In this document: piece after piece, positions 8,283 through 15,553 of the stretch
Layout: the number at the start of each line of letters is the position of its first letter
How positions within the stretch are numbered: position 1 is the first letter of the stretch
Assembly (NCBI GenBank): GCA_963742035.1
Contig: CAVUKH010000002.1
Location: 248,001 to 312,000, forward strand
Direction: 5' to 3'
DNA length: 64,000 nt
Source: Bog-473 sp963742035
GTDB lineage: Bacteria; Actinomycetota; Acidimicrobiia; Acidimicrobiales; RAAP-2
Translations under genes and position numbers: made by a program
Notes under the pieces: model-generated
Told to the model about the DNA's origin: nothing
Database searches by the model: none
What the model saw: the letters and a program-made list of their open reading frames with translations, nothing else

Positions 8283-9040
8283 CGGACGGCCGGGAACACG
8301 ATCCCGGGCCGCAGTCGGACGTCGCCGAATCTGATCGTCCAGCCCTCGATCCCGCTGCACGCGAAGAGCTCATCACCGCCAACCTGGGGTTGGCCCAGCA
8401 GCTGGCCCGGCGGTTTCTCCACCGGGGCGAGCCGCTGGACGACCTCGTCCAGGTGGCGTCAGTGGCACTCGTCAAGTCGGCGGACCGCTTCGACCCGTCC
8501 CGAGGCGTCGACTTCGCCGCCTTCGCCACCCGGACCATCATCGGGGAGCTGAAACGGCATTTCCGGGACAAGGGCTGGGCCGTGCGGGCCAGTCGTCGCG
8601 TGCAGGAGCTCTACCTCGAGCTCGGGCACGCCACCGGCACGCTGGTGCAGCAGCTCGGCCGCAACCCGACGGTGGCCGAGCTGGCCGAGGCCACCGGCGC
8701 CAGCGAGGAAGCCGTCATTGAGGCGATCGAAGCCGGGCAGGGGTACCGGGCCAGCTCCATCGACGCGTCCGAGAGCGAGGACGACCCCCTTTCGGCGCGA
8801 CTGGGGGAGGAGGACGACAACTTCCACTCCGTGGAGGACAGGGCGCTCCTCGGTCCGGCCCTGGCCAGCCTGCCGGAGCGTGAGCAGTCCATCCTGCGGA
8901 TGCGCTTCGTCGAGGGCCTGACCCAGTCGGAGATCGCGGCAGCCGTCGGCGTGAGCCAGATGCACGTCTCCCGCCTCCTCTCATCGAGCCTGCAGAAGCT
9001 CCGCGAAGGCATCGGGCAGTCCGAGCGCGGGCGCGGCTGA
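8279..9040 (+). CDS. RNA polymerase sigma factor, SigB/SigF/FliA subfamily
   Basis: A 253-residue group 3 sigma factor. Region 2 has DDLVQVASVALVKSADRFDP and the -10 recognition helix around FATRTIIGELKRHFRD. Region 3 spans about 100-170. Region 4 has LPEREQSILRMRFVEG followed by the helix-turn-helix LTQSEIAAAVGVSQMHVSR. It is the last gene of the STAS-antisigma-sigma operon, with a GTG start overlapping the previous stop. SigB/SigF proteins direct general stress, late growth or developmental transcription from GTTT-N-GGGTAT promoters, one of which lies at 7423-7448. Confidence 0.92.
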   Translation: MTDGREHDPGPQSDVAESDRPALDPAAREELITANLGLAQQLARRFLHRGEPLDDLVQVASVALVKSADRFDPSRGVDFAAFATRTIIGELKRHFRDKGWAVRASRRVQELYLELGHATGTLVQQLGRNPTVAELAEATGASEEAVIEAIEAGQGYRASSIDASESEDDPLSARLGEEDDNFHSVEDRALLGPALASLPEREQSILRMRFVEGLTQSEIAAAVGVSQMHVSRLLSSSLQKLREGIGQSERGRG

Positions 9041-9193
9041 CCGGGCGACGATATCGGGCACGGGAGAGCGATCTTCCTCTCAAAAGCGGCTAAGAACCGA
9101 GCCTACAGACGAGATCAGCAAAGAAAGTATCGAATTTCGCGCGCCATTTGAGTATGGTGCGGGCGAAATCCTCTCGAAAGGACGGGGCCCGCC

Positions 9194-10840
9194 ATGGTTC
9201 ATCTCGATGCCTCACTGGCACAGTCTGAGGAACCCGGGGACAAGGGCCTCAAAGGCGGTGCCCTCGGCTTCGTCTCCTCCGTCGTGGTGGGAGTGGCCTC
9301 CACCGCACCGGCGTACAGCCTGGCCGCCACTCTCGGCTTCGTGGTCATCGCGATCAACGGCCTGCAGGCGCCGATCATCACGATCATCGCCTTCATCCCG
9401 ATGCTGTGCGTCTCCTACGGGTACAAGGCGCTGAACAGGGCGGATCCCGATTGCGGCACCACCTTCACCTGGGGCACCCGGGCCTTCGGTCCGAAGACGG
9501 GATGGTGGGGCGGATGGGGCATCGTCGTGGCCGACATCCTGGTGATGGCCAGCCTGGCCCAGGTCGCCAGCTCGTACCTGTTCCAACTCTTCGGCGCGAA
9601 CGGCATCGCCGGCAACGCCACGAGTGGCTGGGTGCTCCTGGTCGGCGTCGGCTGGATCATCGCCATGACCGCGATCTGCTACGTCGGTATCGAGATCTCG
9701 GCCAACTTCCAGAAGGCTCTCCTCGGCATTGAGATCACCATGCTGCTCGTGCTCTCGGTCGTCGCGCTCGTCAAGGTGGGCAATGGCACAGCTCCCCCCG
9801 GGCACCTCACGCCCTCATGGACGTGGTTCAACCCCTTCGACGTCCCGGGCCCCGAGAGCTTCATGGTGGGTGTCACCTTGATGCTCTTCATCTACTGGGG
9901 CTGGGACACGGCGGTGTCCGTCAACGAGGAAACCAAGGATCGGGACAAGATCCCGGGCCGGGCCGCTGTGACCTCAACGTTGATCCTGCTCGCCACCTAT
10001 GCCCTGGTCATCCTGTCCACCCAGTCCTACGCCGGCATCGGGACAACGGGAATCGGGCTCAGCAACCCCAACCACAACGGCGACGTGTTGACGGTCCTGG
10101 GGTCGTCGATCTTCGGCTCCTCAGGGTTCGGCACCTTCCTCACCAAGTTGCTGGTGCTCATGGTGCTGAGCTCGGCCGCCGCGTCGACGCAGACCACGAT
10201 TTTGCCCACCGCCCGGACCACGCTCTCCATGGCAGTCTTCAAGGCCATCCCGAGCACGTTCGCCAAGATCCACAAGCGCTTCCTCACGCCGACGACATCG
10301 ACCTTGGCCATGGGCGGCATCTCCATCCTGCTGTACGTCACTATGAATTATCTCTCCAGCGGCGATGCCGTTATTGAGGACTCCGTCTCCGCGTTGGGCG
10401 TGTGGATCGCCTTCTACTACGGGCTTACGGGTCTTTCCTGCGTCTGGTACTACCGGCACACGCTGCTCGAAAGCCCCAAGAACCTCTGGCTGCGCGGCAT
10501 CGTGCCGGGAGCGGGCTGGCTCATGTTGTGGTTCGCCATGGGCTGGGCCTTTTGGTACTACTGGAGTCCGGTCAACTCCTACACGTCGTGGACGATGCCG
10601 ATCACGCACTGGCACATGGGCGGCGTCTTCGTGTTGGACGCGGGGGCCGTCCTCCTCGGCATCGTGCTGATGTACGTCTACAAGGCGCTCCGGCCGGCTT
10701 TCTTCCGAGGCGAGATCCTCAACCGCGACACACCAACCCGCGTGCCGACGGATCTGGGTGTGCCCGTCGGCCTGTTCGGGATTGAGCCGTTCGCCGACGC
10801 GGAGGACCACGCCACGAACGAGCCCACCGGGTCCGCCTAG
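9194..10840 (+). CDS. APC-family amino acid/polyamine permease
   Basis: A 548-residue, roughly 12-helix transporter. The N-terminus carries the APC signature around GALGFVSSVVVGVASTAPAY, with the conserved unwound helix 1. It then has TTFTWGTRAFGPKTGWWGGW and a GWDTAVSVNEET segment in helix 6. It should import amino acids or related amines by proton symport; the substrate is not predictable. AAAGGA lies about 10 nt before the ATG. The 153-nt upstream gap contains GAGTAT (about 9152) that might be part of a stress-sigma promoter, but its -35 is poor. Confidence 0.88.
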   Translation: MVHLDASLAQSEEPGDKGLKGGALGFVSSVVVGVASTAPAYSLAATLGFVVIAINGLQAPIITIIAFIPMLCVSYGYKALNRADPDCGTTFTWGTRAFGPKTGWWGGWGIVVADILVMASLAQVASSYLFQLFGANGIAGNATSGWVLLVGVGWIIAMTAICYVGIEISANFQKALLGIEITMLLVLSVVALVKVGNGTAPPGHLTPSWTWFNPFDVPGPESFMVGVTLMLFIYWGWDTAVSVNEETKDRDKIPGRAAVTSTLILLATYALVILSTQSYAGIGTTGIGLSNPNHNGDVLTVLGSSIFGSSGFGTFLTKLLVLMVLSSAAASTQTTILPTARTTLSMAVFKAIPSTFAKIHKRFLTPTTSTLAMGGISILLYVTMNYLSSGDAVIEDSVSALGVWIAFYYGLTGLSCVWYYRHTLLESPKNLWLRGIVPGAGWLMLWFAMGWAFWYYWSPVNSYTSWTMPITHWHMGGVFVLDAGAVLLGIVLMYVYKALRPAFFRGEILNRDTPTRVPTDLGVPVGLFGIEPFADAEDHATNEPTGSA

Positions 10841-10923
10841 ACGCGAGCGGAGCCACCACTCGTTCCGGTAGACCGGGGCGGAGGCCGAGCGCGGCCGACA
10901 AACGACGACCAGGTGGAGGCTCC

Positions 10924-11685
10924 ATGACGAAGAGACTGGAGGGCACGGTCGCCCTCGTGACCGGCGCCAGCAGCGGCATCGGTGAGGCGACGGCGGCGGC
11001 CTTGGCCGAGGAGGGGGCGACGATCGCGGTCGTCGCCCGGCGTCGCGATCGCCTCGAGGCGCTGGCCGAGCGCATCGGCGGCCCGGAGAAGGCCCTGGTG
11101 ATTGAGGCCGACATCACGGACCAGGCTCAGGCCGAGAGCGCCGTCGCTCGCACGGTGGCCGAGTGTGGCCGCCTGGACACCCTGGTCAACAATGCGGGCG
11201 TCATGCTCTTGGGGCCGATCGTCGGCGCGCCCATTGAGGAATGGCAGCGCATGGTCAACCTCAATGTGCTGGGGCTCCTCTACTGCACGCACGCCGCCCT
11301 GCCGCACCTGCTCACTGCGGCCGAAGGCGAGCCGCGCTCGGTGGCCGACGTGGTCAACGTGAGTTCGGTGGCGGGACGGGTGGCCCGGCTCAACAGCGGT
11401 GTGTACAACGCCACCAAGCACGGCGTCGGGGCCTTCAGCGAGTCGCTCCGCCAGGAGGTCACGGCCCGACACGTGCGCGTGACCCTCATTGAGCCGGGAG
11501 CGGTCGCCACCGAGCTCGCCTTCCACAACCGGCCCGAGATCCTGGAGGGCATGGCCCAGACCTTCGGGGGCATCGAGATCATGCATGCGGAGGACATAGC
11601 GGCGAGCATCCGCTACGCCGTGACGCAACCGCGTCGTGTCGCCGTCAACGAAATCCTGATCCGGCCGACCGAACAGGAGCGCTGA
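10924..11685 (+). CDS. Classical short-chain dehydrogenase/reductase
   Basis: A 253-residue NAD(P)-dependent oxidoreductase with cofactor motif TGASSGIG (residues 13-20), NNAG, a catalytic Ser in VNVSSVAG and the active-site YNATK. Arg-rich residues after strand beta-2 (ARRRDR) favour NADP. GTGGAGG lies 4-5 nt before the ATG. It is followed after 1 nt by a P-loop kinase that lacks a standard start codon, then by a second SDR, so the three may be co-transcribed. The substrate is unknown. Confidence 0.88.
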   Translation: MTKRLEGTVALVTGASSGIGEATAAALAEEGATIAVVARRRDRLEALAERIGGPEKALVIEADITDQAQAESAVARTVAECGRLDTLVNNAGVMLLGPIVGAPIEEWQRMVNLNVLGLLYCTHAALPHLLTAAEGEPRSVADVVNVSSVAGRVARLNSGVYNATKHGVGAFSESLRQEVTARHVRVTLIEPGAVATELAFHNRPEILEGMAQTFGGIEIMHAEDIAASIRYAVTQPRRVAVNEILIRPTEQER

Positions 11686-11686
11686 C

Positions 11687-12238
11687 ATCCAACGGGTCTC
11701 CGTCGTCGGGTGCTCCGGCTCGGGGAAGACGACCCTGGCCCGTTCGCTGGCCCGTGCCCTGCAGGCACCATGGATTGAGCTCGACGCCATCTTCCATCAG
11801 CCGGAGTGGACGCCGCTCGACGACGACACTTTCCGGAGACGGGTCACGCAGGCGACCGAGGCGACGCAGTGGGTCGTGGATGGCAACTACTCGGTCGTCC
11901 GCGAGCTGGTCTGGGCGCGGGCCGACACCATCGTGTGGTTGGACCTCCCGTACGCCGTCGTGATGGGCCGCACCATACGGCGCACCGTCCGGCGTACGGT
12001 CACGCGTCAAGAACTGTGGAACGGGAACAGGGAACCCTGGTCCAATCTGTACTCGTGGAACCCTCGGAAGTCGATCATCGCCTGGTCCGCCACCCGGCAC
12101 GGGGTCTACCGTCGTCGCTACGGCGACGCCGAGCACGACCCGCGTTGGGTGGGGAGAGAATTCATCCGGCTGCGCTCGCAGCGGGAGGCCGCTGCGCTCA
12201 TCGCCGGGGTGACGGCCTCGGCCAGGAAAGATGCGTGA
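11687..12238 (+). CDS. P-loop kinase, adenylate-kinase-like (FlaR/topology-modulation type), with apparent ATC start
   Basis: The reading frame carries a complete 183-residue kinase of the actinobacterial FlaR-like family: Walker A GCSGSGKTT at residues 8-16, VVDGNYS and LDLP in the core, and NREPWSNLY before the C-terminus. The frame opens after an upstream TGA (11657-11659) and holds no ATG, GTG or TTG before Walker A. The first plausible codon is ATC at 11687. There the protein would begin (M)QRVSVVG, as I recall for homologues, and AGGAG lies 7 nt upstream. The next GTG (11876) would remove the nucleotide-binding site. It starts 1 nt after the SDR stop. The biological substrate is unknown. 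Confidence 0.82.
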   Translation: MQRVSVVGCSGSGKTTLARSLARALQAPWIELDAIFHQPEWTPLDDDTFRRRVTQATEATQWVVDGNYSVVRELVWARADTIVWLDLPYAVVMGRTIRRTVRRTVTRQELWNGNREPWSNLYSWNPRKSIIAWSATRHGVYRRRYGDAEHDPRWVGREFIRLRSQREAAALIAGVTASARKDA

Positions 12239-12241
12239 CAC

Positions 12242-13018
12242 ATGGACCTGGAACTGGCTGGTAAGAGCGTCCTCATCACCGGGGGCACGGACGGGCTCGG
12301 CCTGGCCCTCGCCACGCAGCTGGCTTCCGAAGGAGCTGCCGTCGCCGTCTGCGGACGAGACGAGGAGCGTCTGCGTGTCGCCGAGGCCGCCATCCGGGCT
12401 GGGGGCGGTGACGTGTTGGCACAGCGGGCCGACGTCTCCGAGGCGCCTGACATCGAGGCATTCGTCGGGGCCGCCGTGGCGCGCTGGGGCCGCATCGACG
12501 GGATCGTCCACAATGCGGGGCGCGCCTCCGGCGGCACCATCGAAGCGCTGGACGACGCCGCCTGGGAGTACGACATCCGACTCAAACTGATGGCCGCCGT
12601 GCGGCTCACCCGGCTGGCCCTTCCGCAGCTGAGGGCCAGCCACGGCTCCGTGCTCTTCACCCTGGCCATGTCGGCCAAGGCTCCTGGCGCAGCGAGCGAG
12701 CCGAGCTCGGTCACCCGCGCCGCCGGCATGGCGCTGATGAAGGCGCTCTCCAAGGAGTTGGCACCCGACGGCATCCGCGTCAACGCAATCCTCATCGGGC
12801 TCATCGAGAGCGGTCAATGGGCCCGCATGGCAACGAACGCGGGGATCGGGCTGCAGGAGTTCTACGGGCGCTTCGCCGCCGATACAGGGATCCCACTCGG
12901 TCGTTTCGGTCGCGCCGCCGAGTTCGCCGACCTGGGTTGCTATCTGTTGTCGTCGCGCGCCTCGTATCTGACCGGGACGGCGATCAACCTCGACGGCGGG
13001 CTGTCCCCGTCCGTCTGA
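12242..13018 (+). CDS. SDR-family protein with substituted catalytic Tyr and Lys
   Basis: A 258-residue Rossmann protein with TGGTDGLG (residues 13-20), HNAG and a typical C-terminal LDGG. In the active-site helix, where classical SDRs have Y-x-x-x-K, the sequence reads SSVTRAAGMALMKAL. The Tyr appears to be Ser and the Lys to be Arg. It may bind NAD(P) without doing standard hydride chemistry, or use another residue. Annotation pipelines would call it 3-oxoacyl-ACP reductase; I would not commit to that. It starts 3 nt after the kinase stop. Confidence 0.8.
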   Translation: MDLELAGKSVLITGGTDGLGLALATQLASEGAAVAVCGRDEERLRVAEAAIRAGGGDVLAQRADVSEAPDIEAFVGAAVARWGRIDGIVHNAGRASGGTIEALDDAAWEYDIRLKLMAAVRLTRLALPQLRASHGSVLFTLAMSAKAPGAASEPSSVTRAAGMALMKALSKELAPDGIRVNAILIGLIESGQWARMATNAGIGLQEFYGRFAADTGIPLGRFGRAAEFADLGCYLLSSRASYLTGTAINLDGGLSPSV

Positions 13019-13022
13019 GGCC

Positions 13023-13277
13023 CTAGTTGTAGCCCTCGGTCTCGGTGGAGTCGCCGGTCCCTGCCGGCTCCAGCCCGACGGCGAAGCCGTCGATGACGTC
13101 GAGACGGGTCAGGGCGTCGACGTGCGGCCGGCCGTCACCGCCCCACTTGGCCCTGGCGGCCCGACGGGCCGATTCCATGTCCTCCGCCACGACGAAGACC
13201 ACCTCGTGGTCCTCGCCCATCCGGCCCACTGCGAGCTCGCCACCCAGGAACGCCGCGAAGAGGTGCACGCGCGGCAT
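13023..13277 (-). CDS. Small DUF1543-like protein
   Basis: An 84-residue protein starting MPRVHLFAAFLGG. It contains HEVVFVVAED in the middle and PHVDALTRLDVIDGF near the end. This matches the pattern I remember for DUF1543: a beta-strand with LGG, an ExxE/D segment, then a HxD and a V-DG-Y/F end. No biochemical function is known to me. The minus-strand ATG at 13277 is divergent from the epimerase gene starting at 13299, leaving only 21 nt between the start codons. It is convergent with the SDR ending at 13018. Confidence 0.65.
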   Translation of the reverse strand: MPRVHLFAAFLGGELAVGRMGEDHEVVFVVAEDMESARRAARAKWGGDGRPHVDALTRLDVIDGFAVGLEPAGTGDSTETEGYN

Positions 13278-13298
13278 CGTAGCGAGTACGAAGGGACA

Positions 13299-14219
13299 AT
13301 GAGTCCAGACAAACTGCAGGGAAGCACCATCGTCGTCACCGGGGCCACGGGCCAGGTGGCGCGCCCGCTGGCGACGGCCCTGGCCCGTGACAACCGCGTC
13401 ATCGCGGCGGCCCGTTTCTCCGACGCGGCGGCGCGGGCCGAGCTCGAGGCCTCCGGGGTGGAGTGCGTGTCGGTCGATCTGGCGTCCGGCGACGTGGGCC
13501 GGCTGCCGCAGGACGCCGAGTACGTGCTGCACTTCGCGGTGGCCAAGACCAACGACTGGGAGAAGGACCTGGCGGCCAACAGCGGCGGCCTGGCCTCCCT
13601 CATGGAGCACCACAGAAGGGCCCGTGCCTTCCTTCACTGTTCGTCCACCGCCGTCTACAAACCGGAGGGACACCGAGTCTTCGAGGAGGACGGCCCCCTA
13701 GGGGACAATCACGGCGTTTGGCCGTTCCTCCGCACGTACAGCATCTGCAAGATCGCCGCGGAAGGCACGGCCCGCTGGGCAGCGGAGCGCTTCGAGCTGC
13801 CGACCATCATTGCGCGGCTGTCCGTGCCCTACGGTGACAACGGCGGCTGGCCGGCCATCCACCTGCACATGATGCTGAACGGTTCCGCCATTCCGGTCCA
13901 CGTCGACGCGCCGAGCGTCTACCACCCGCTCCACGCCGACGACATCCTTGCCATGGTGCCCCGGTTGCTGGCGGCGGCGTCGGTCCCGGCGGTCACCGTC
14001 AATTGGGGCGGCAGCGAGCCGGTCAGCATTGAGGAGTGGTGCACCTACCTGGCCGCCCTGGCCGGGACCGAGGCCCGCTTCGAGCCGACGACGCAGACCA
14101 TCGACAGCGTGCAGATCGACACCACGCGCATGCACGAGCTGGCGGGGGAGACGACCGTCCCGTGGCGCGAGGGCATGGCGCGGATGGCCAAGGCGCTGCA
14201 TCCCGACCTCGTGCGATGA
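13299..14219 (+). CDS. NAD-dependent epimerase/dehydratase family protein (extended SDR)
   Basis: A 306-residue extended SDR with glycine motif VTGATGQVA near the N-terminus, a catalytic Ser/Thr in HCSSTAVY and active-site YSICK. It also has a LSVPYGDNGGW segment typical of nucleotide-sugar or atypical epimerases. AAGGG lies 3-4 nt before the ATG at 13299; a longer frame upstream overlaps the divergent DUF1543 gene and is not used. Its stop overlaps the start of the next GNAT gene (ATGA). The substrate is unknown. Confidence 0.82.
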   Translation: MSPDKLQGSTIVVTGATGQVARPLATALARDNRVIAAARFSDAAARAELEASGVECVSVDLASGDVGRLPQDAEYVLHFAVAKTNDWEKDLAANSGGLASLMEHHRRARAFLHCSSTAVYKPEGHRVFEEDGPLGDNHGVWPFLRTYSICKIAAEGTARWAAERFELPTIIARLSVPYGDNGGWPAIHLHMMLNGSAIPVHVDAPSVYHPLHADDILAMVPRLLAAASVPAVTVNWGGSEPVSIEEWCTYLAALAGTEARFEPTTQTIDSVQIDTTRMHELAGETTVPWREGMARMAKALHPDLVR

Positions 14220-14704
14220 GCGGGGATCCGGAAGGGAACGTTGGCGGGCTGCGCTTCACGCCGAGCGACCCCGAGGAGCCACCGGCCGCCGGTCTGTTGG
14301 CGGCCATGCGCGCCGAGCTCGTCGGTGCCTACGACAACGCCAGCCGCCTCGACAACCCGCCGCTCCTTCCGGCCGAGTTGCGTGCACCCGACGGCGCCTA
14401 TTACGTCGGGTACGAGGGCTCCGAGGCCGTCGCCGGCGGGGGGCTCCGACGCCTCGGTGACGGGGTGGCGGAAATCAAGCGGATGTACGTGCGACCCGAG
14501 GCCCGCTCCCGCGGCGTGGCGGCCGCACTCCTGTACACACTCGAGGCGGCGGCCCGGGCACTGGGCTACGCATGCGTCCGCCTCGACACCGGACCCAAAC
14601 AGGTGACAGCGCAACGCCTCTACCGCGCCGCGGGGTACACGGAGATCGCGCCCTACAACGACAACCCCTTCGCCTGTTTCTGGGGAGAGAAGCGACTGCT
14701 GTGA
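14216..14704 (+). CDS. GNAT-family N-acetyltransferase
   Basis: A 162-residue acetyltransferase. The acetyl-CoA-binding motif A is AEIKRMYVRPEARSRGVAAA (R-x-x-G-x-A), followed by LRLDTG-type motif B (CVRLDTGPKQ) and the C-terminal LYRAAGYTEI. It overlaps the epimerase stop by 4 nt and is probably translationally coupled. The acetylated substrate is unknown; the IKRMYVRPEARSRG pattern is common in small-molecule GNATs. Confidence 0.85.
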   Translation: MSGDPEGNVGGLRFTPSDPEEPPAAGLLAAMRAELVGAYDNASRLDNPPLLPAELRAPDGAYYVGYEGSEAVAGGGLRRLGDGVAEIKRMYVRPEARSRGVAAALLYTLEAAARALGYACVRLDTGPKQVTAQRLYRAAGYTEIAPYNDNPFACFWGEKRLL

Positions 14705-14730
14705 AGGAGGGTGCAACGCCTGCCGAGGCG

Positions 14731-15144
14731 TCAGAAGGTCCAGACCTCCACGACCTGCCCGGTCTCGGACCGCCCGCCCGTTCCCTCGTAGGTGGCGCGG
14801 GCGGCCTCGTTGTCCTCGTCGGTGATGACCCACATGCCGTAGCACCCGGCAGCGCGGGCCAGCGCGGCCAGGCGCTCCACCAGCGCGCGCCCGACGCCCT
14901 GCCGGCGGAAGGGCCCGTCGACCGCGAGCTCGTAGAGGAACATCTCGGTCCCCTTGTCGGGATGGGTGACCTCCACACCGCTCACGAATCCCACGGCCCG
15001 GTCCTCCTCGTAGGCGATGAGCAGATGGTGGCCGCCCGCGGCCAGAAAGCGTGCCGTGCTGTCGGGGCGAGCCGGTCCGTCGAACAGATGGGAGGCCGCC
15101 GCGACGAGTCCGTCCTCACCGGGGCGGAGCACCCGGATCTCCAT
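14731..15144 (-). CDS. GNAT acetyltransferase, AAC(3)-I-like
   Basis: A 137-residue GNAT. It has HHLLIAYEEDRAVGFVSGVE, then HPDKGTEMFLYELAV and the acetyl-CoA loop RRQGVGRALVERL. The GMWVITDEDNEAARATYEGTGG end resembles aminoglycoside 3-N-acetyltransferase I and its many housekeeping relatives. Resistance activity should not be assumed. It starts 2 nt after the DoxX gene stop on the same strand, so the two form an operon. Confidence 0.82.
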   Translation of the reverse strand: MEIRVLRPGEDGLVAAASHLFDGPARPDSTARFLAAGGHHLLIAYEEDRAVGFVSGVEVTHPDKGTEMFLYELAVDGPFRRQGVGRALVERLAALARAAGCYGMWVITDEDNEAARATYEGTGGRSETGQVVEVWTF

Positions 15145-15146
15145 GC

Positions 15147-15530
15147 TCAGCCGCGGCGGCGGCACGCCTGCAGCGCCGCCCAGGCCATGAGCAGCTGCAG
15201 GGGAAGGCGACCCCAGGCGACGCCGCGGTGGTCGGAGAGGCCGGTGTTGCGCCCCGTGCCGGCATCGAGCGCCATCTGGACATTGGCCGGGAACACGGCC
15301 GCCAGCGTGGCGAGGCTGGCGGCGGTCGCCCAGCGCGTACGCCGGATCAGGCCCGCGGCACAGACGAGCTCGACCACGCCGCTGGCGTAAATGAGGTTGG
15401 TGTGGTGCTTGTCGGGGATGGCGCGGGGCATGATCGGCACGAAGGTCTGGGGGCGGACCAGGTGCACGATGCCGCTGCCCACGAAGAGGGCGGCCAGCGC
15501 GTCGGGGGCGCGACGCCGGAGGCGAACCAT
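15147..15530 (-). CDS. DoxX-family small membrane protein
   Basis: A 127-residue protein with about four membrane segments and the DoxX-like pattern ALFVGSGIVHLVRPQTFVPIMP. YASGVVELVCAAGLI follows, with a conserved Glu inside the helix. DoxX relatives are poorly characterised quinone/redox-associated membrane proteins. The minus-strand TACAGT at 15543-15538 ends 7 nt before the ATG, implying a leaderless mRNA. It is divergent from the GH4 operon and shares overlapping promoter elements with it. Confidence 0.75.
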   Translation of the reverse strand: MVRLRRRAPDALAALFVGSGIVHLVRPQTFVPIMPRAIPDKHHTNLIYASGVVELVCAAGLIRRTRWATAASLATLAAVFPANVQMALDAGTGRNTGLSDHRGVAWGRLPLQLLMAWAALQACRRRG

Positions 15531-15537
15531 GAGCGGG

Positions 15538-15547
15538 ACTGTACTGT
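15538..15547. promoter_or_regulatory. Overlapping divergent -10 elements for doxX and the GH4 operon
   Basis: The 10-nt sequence ACTGTACTGT contains TACAGT on the minus strand (15543 to 15538), 7 nt before the DoxX ATG. It also contains TACTGT on the plus strand (15542-15547), exactly 6 nt before the GH4 GTG. The two -10 hexamers overlap by 2 nt, so RNA polymerase could serve only one direction at a time. Confidence 0.5.
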
Positions 15548-15553
15548 GGCGGC

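Noticed and set aside
9120..9175. SigB-type promoter upstream of the APC permease
   Set aside because: GAGTAT resembles the -10, but the -35 would be AATTTC or ATTTCG instead of GTTT; too weak to call.
14731..15144. Aminoglycoside resistance gene
   Set aside because: The GNAT resembles AAC(3)-I, but so do many housekeeping GNATs, and nothing in the context suggests resistance.
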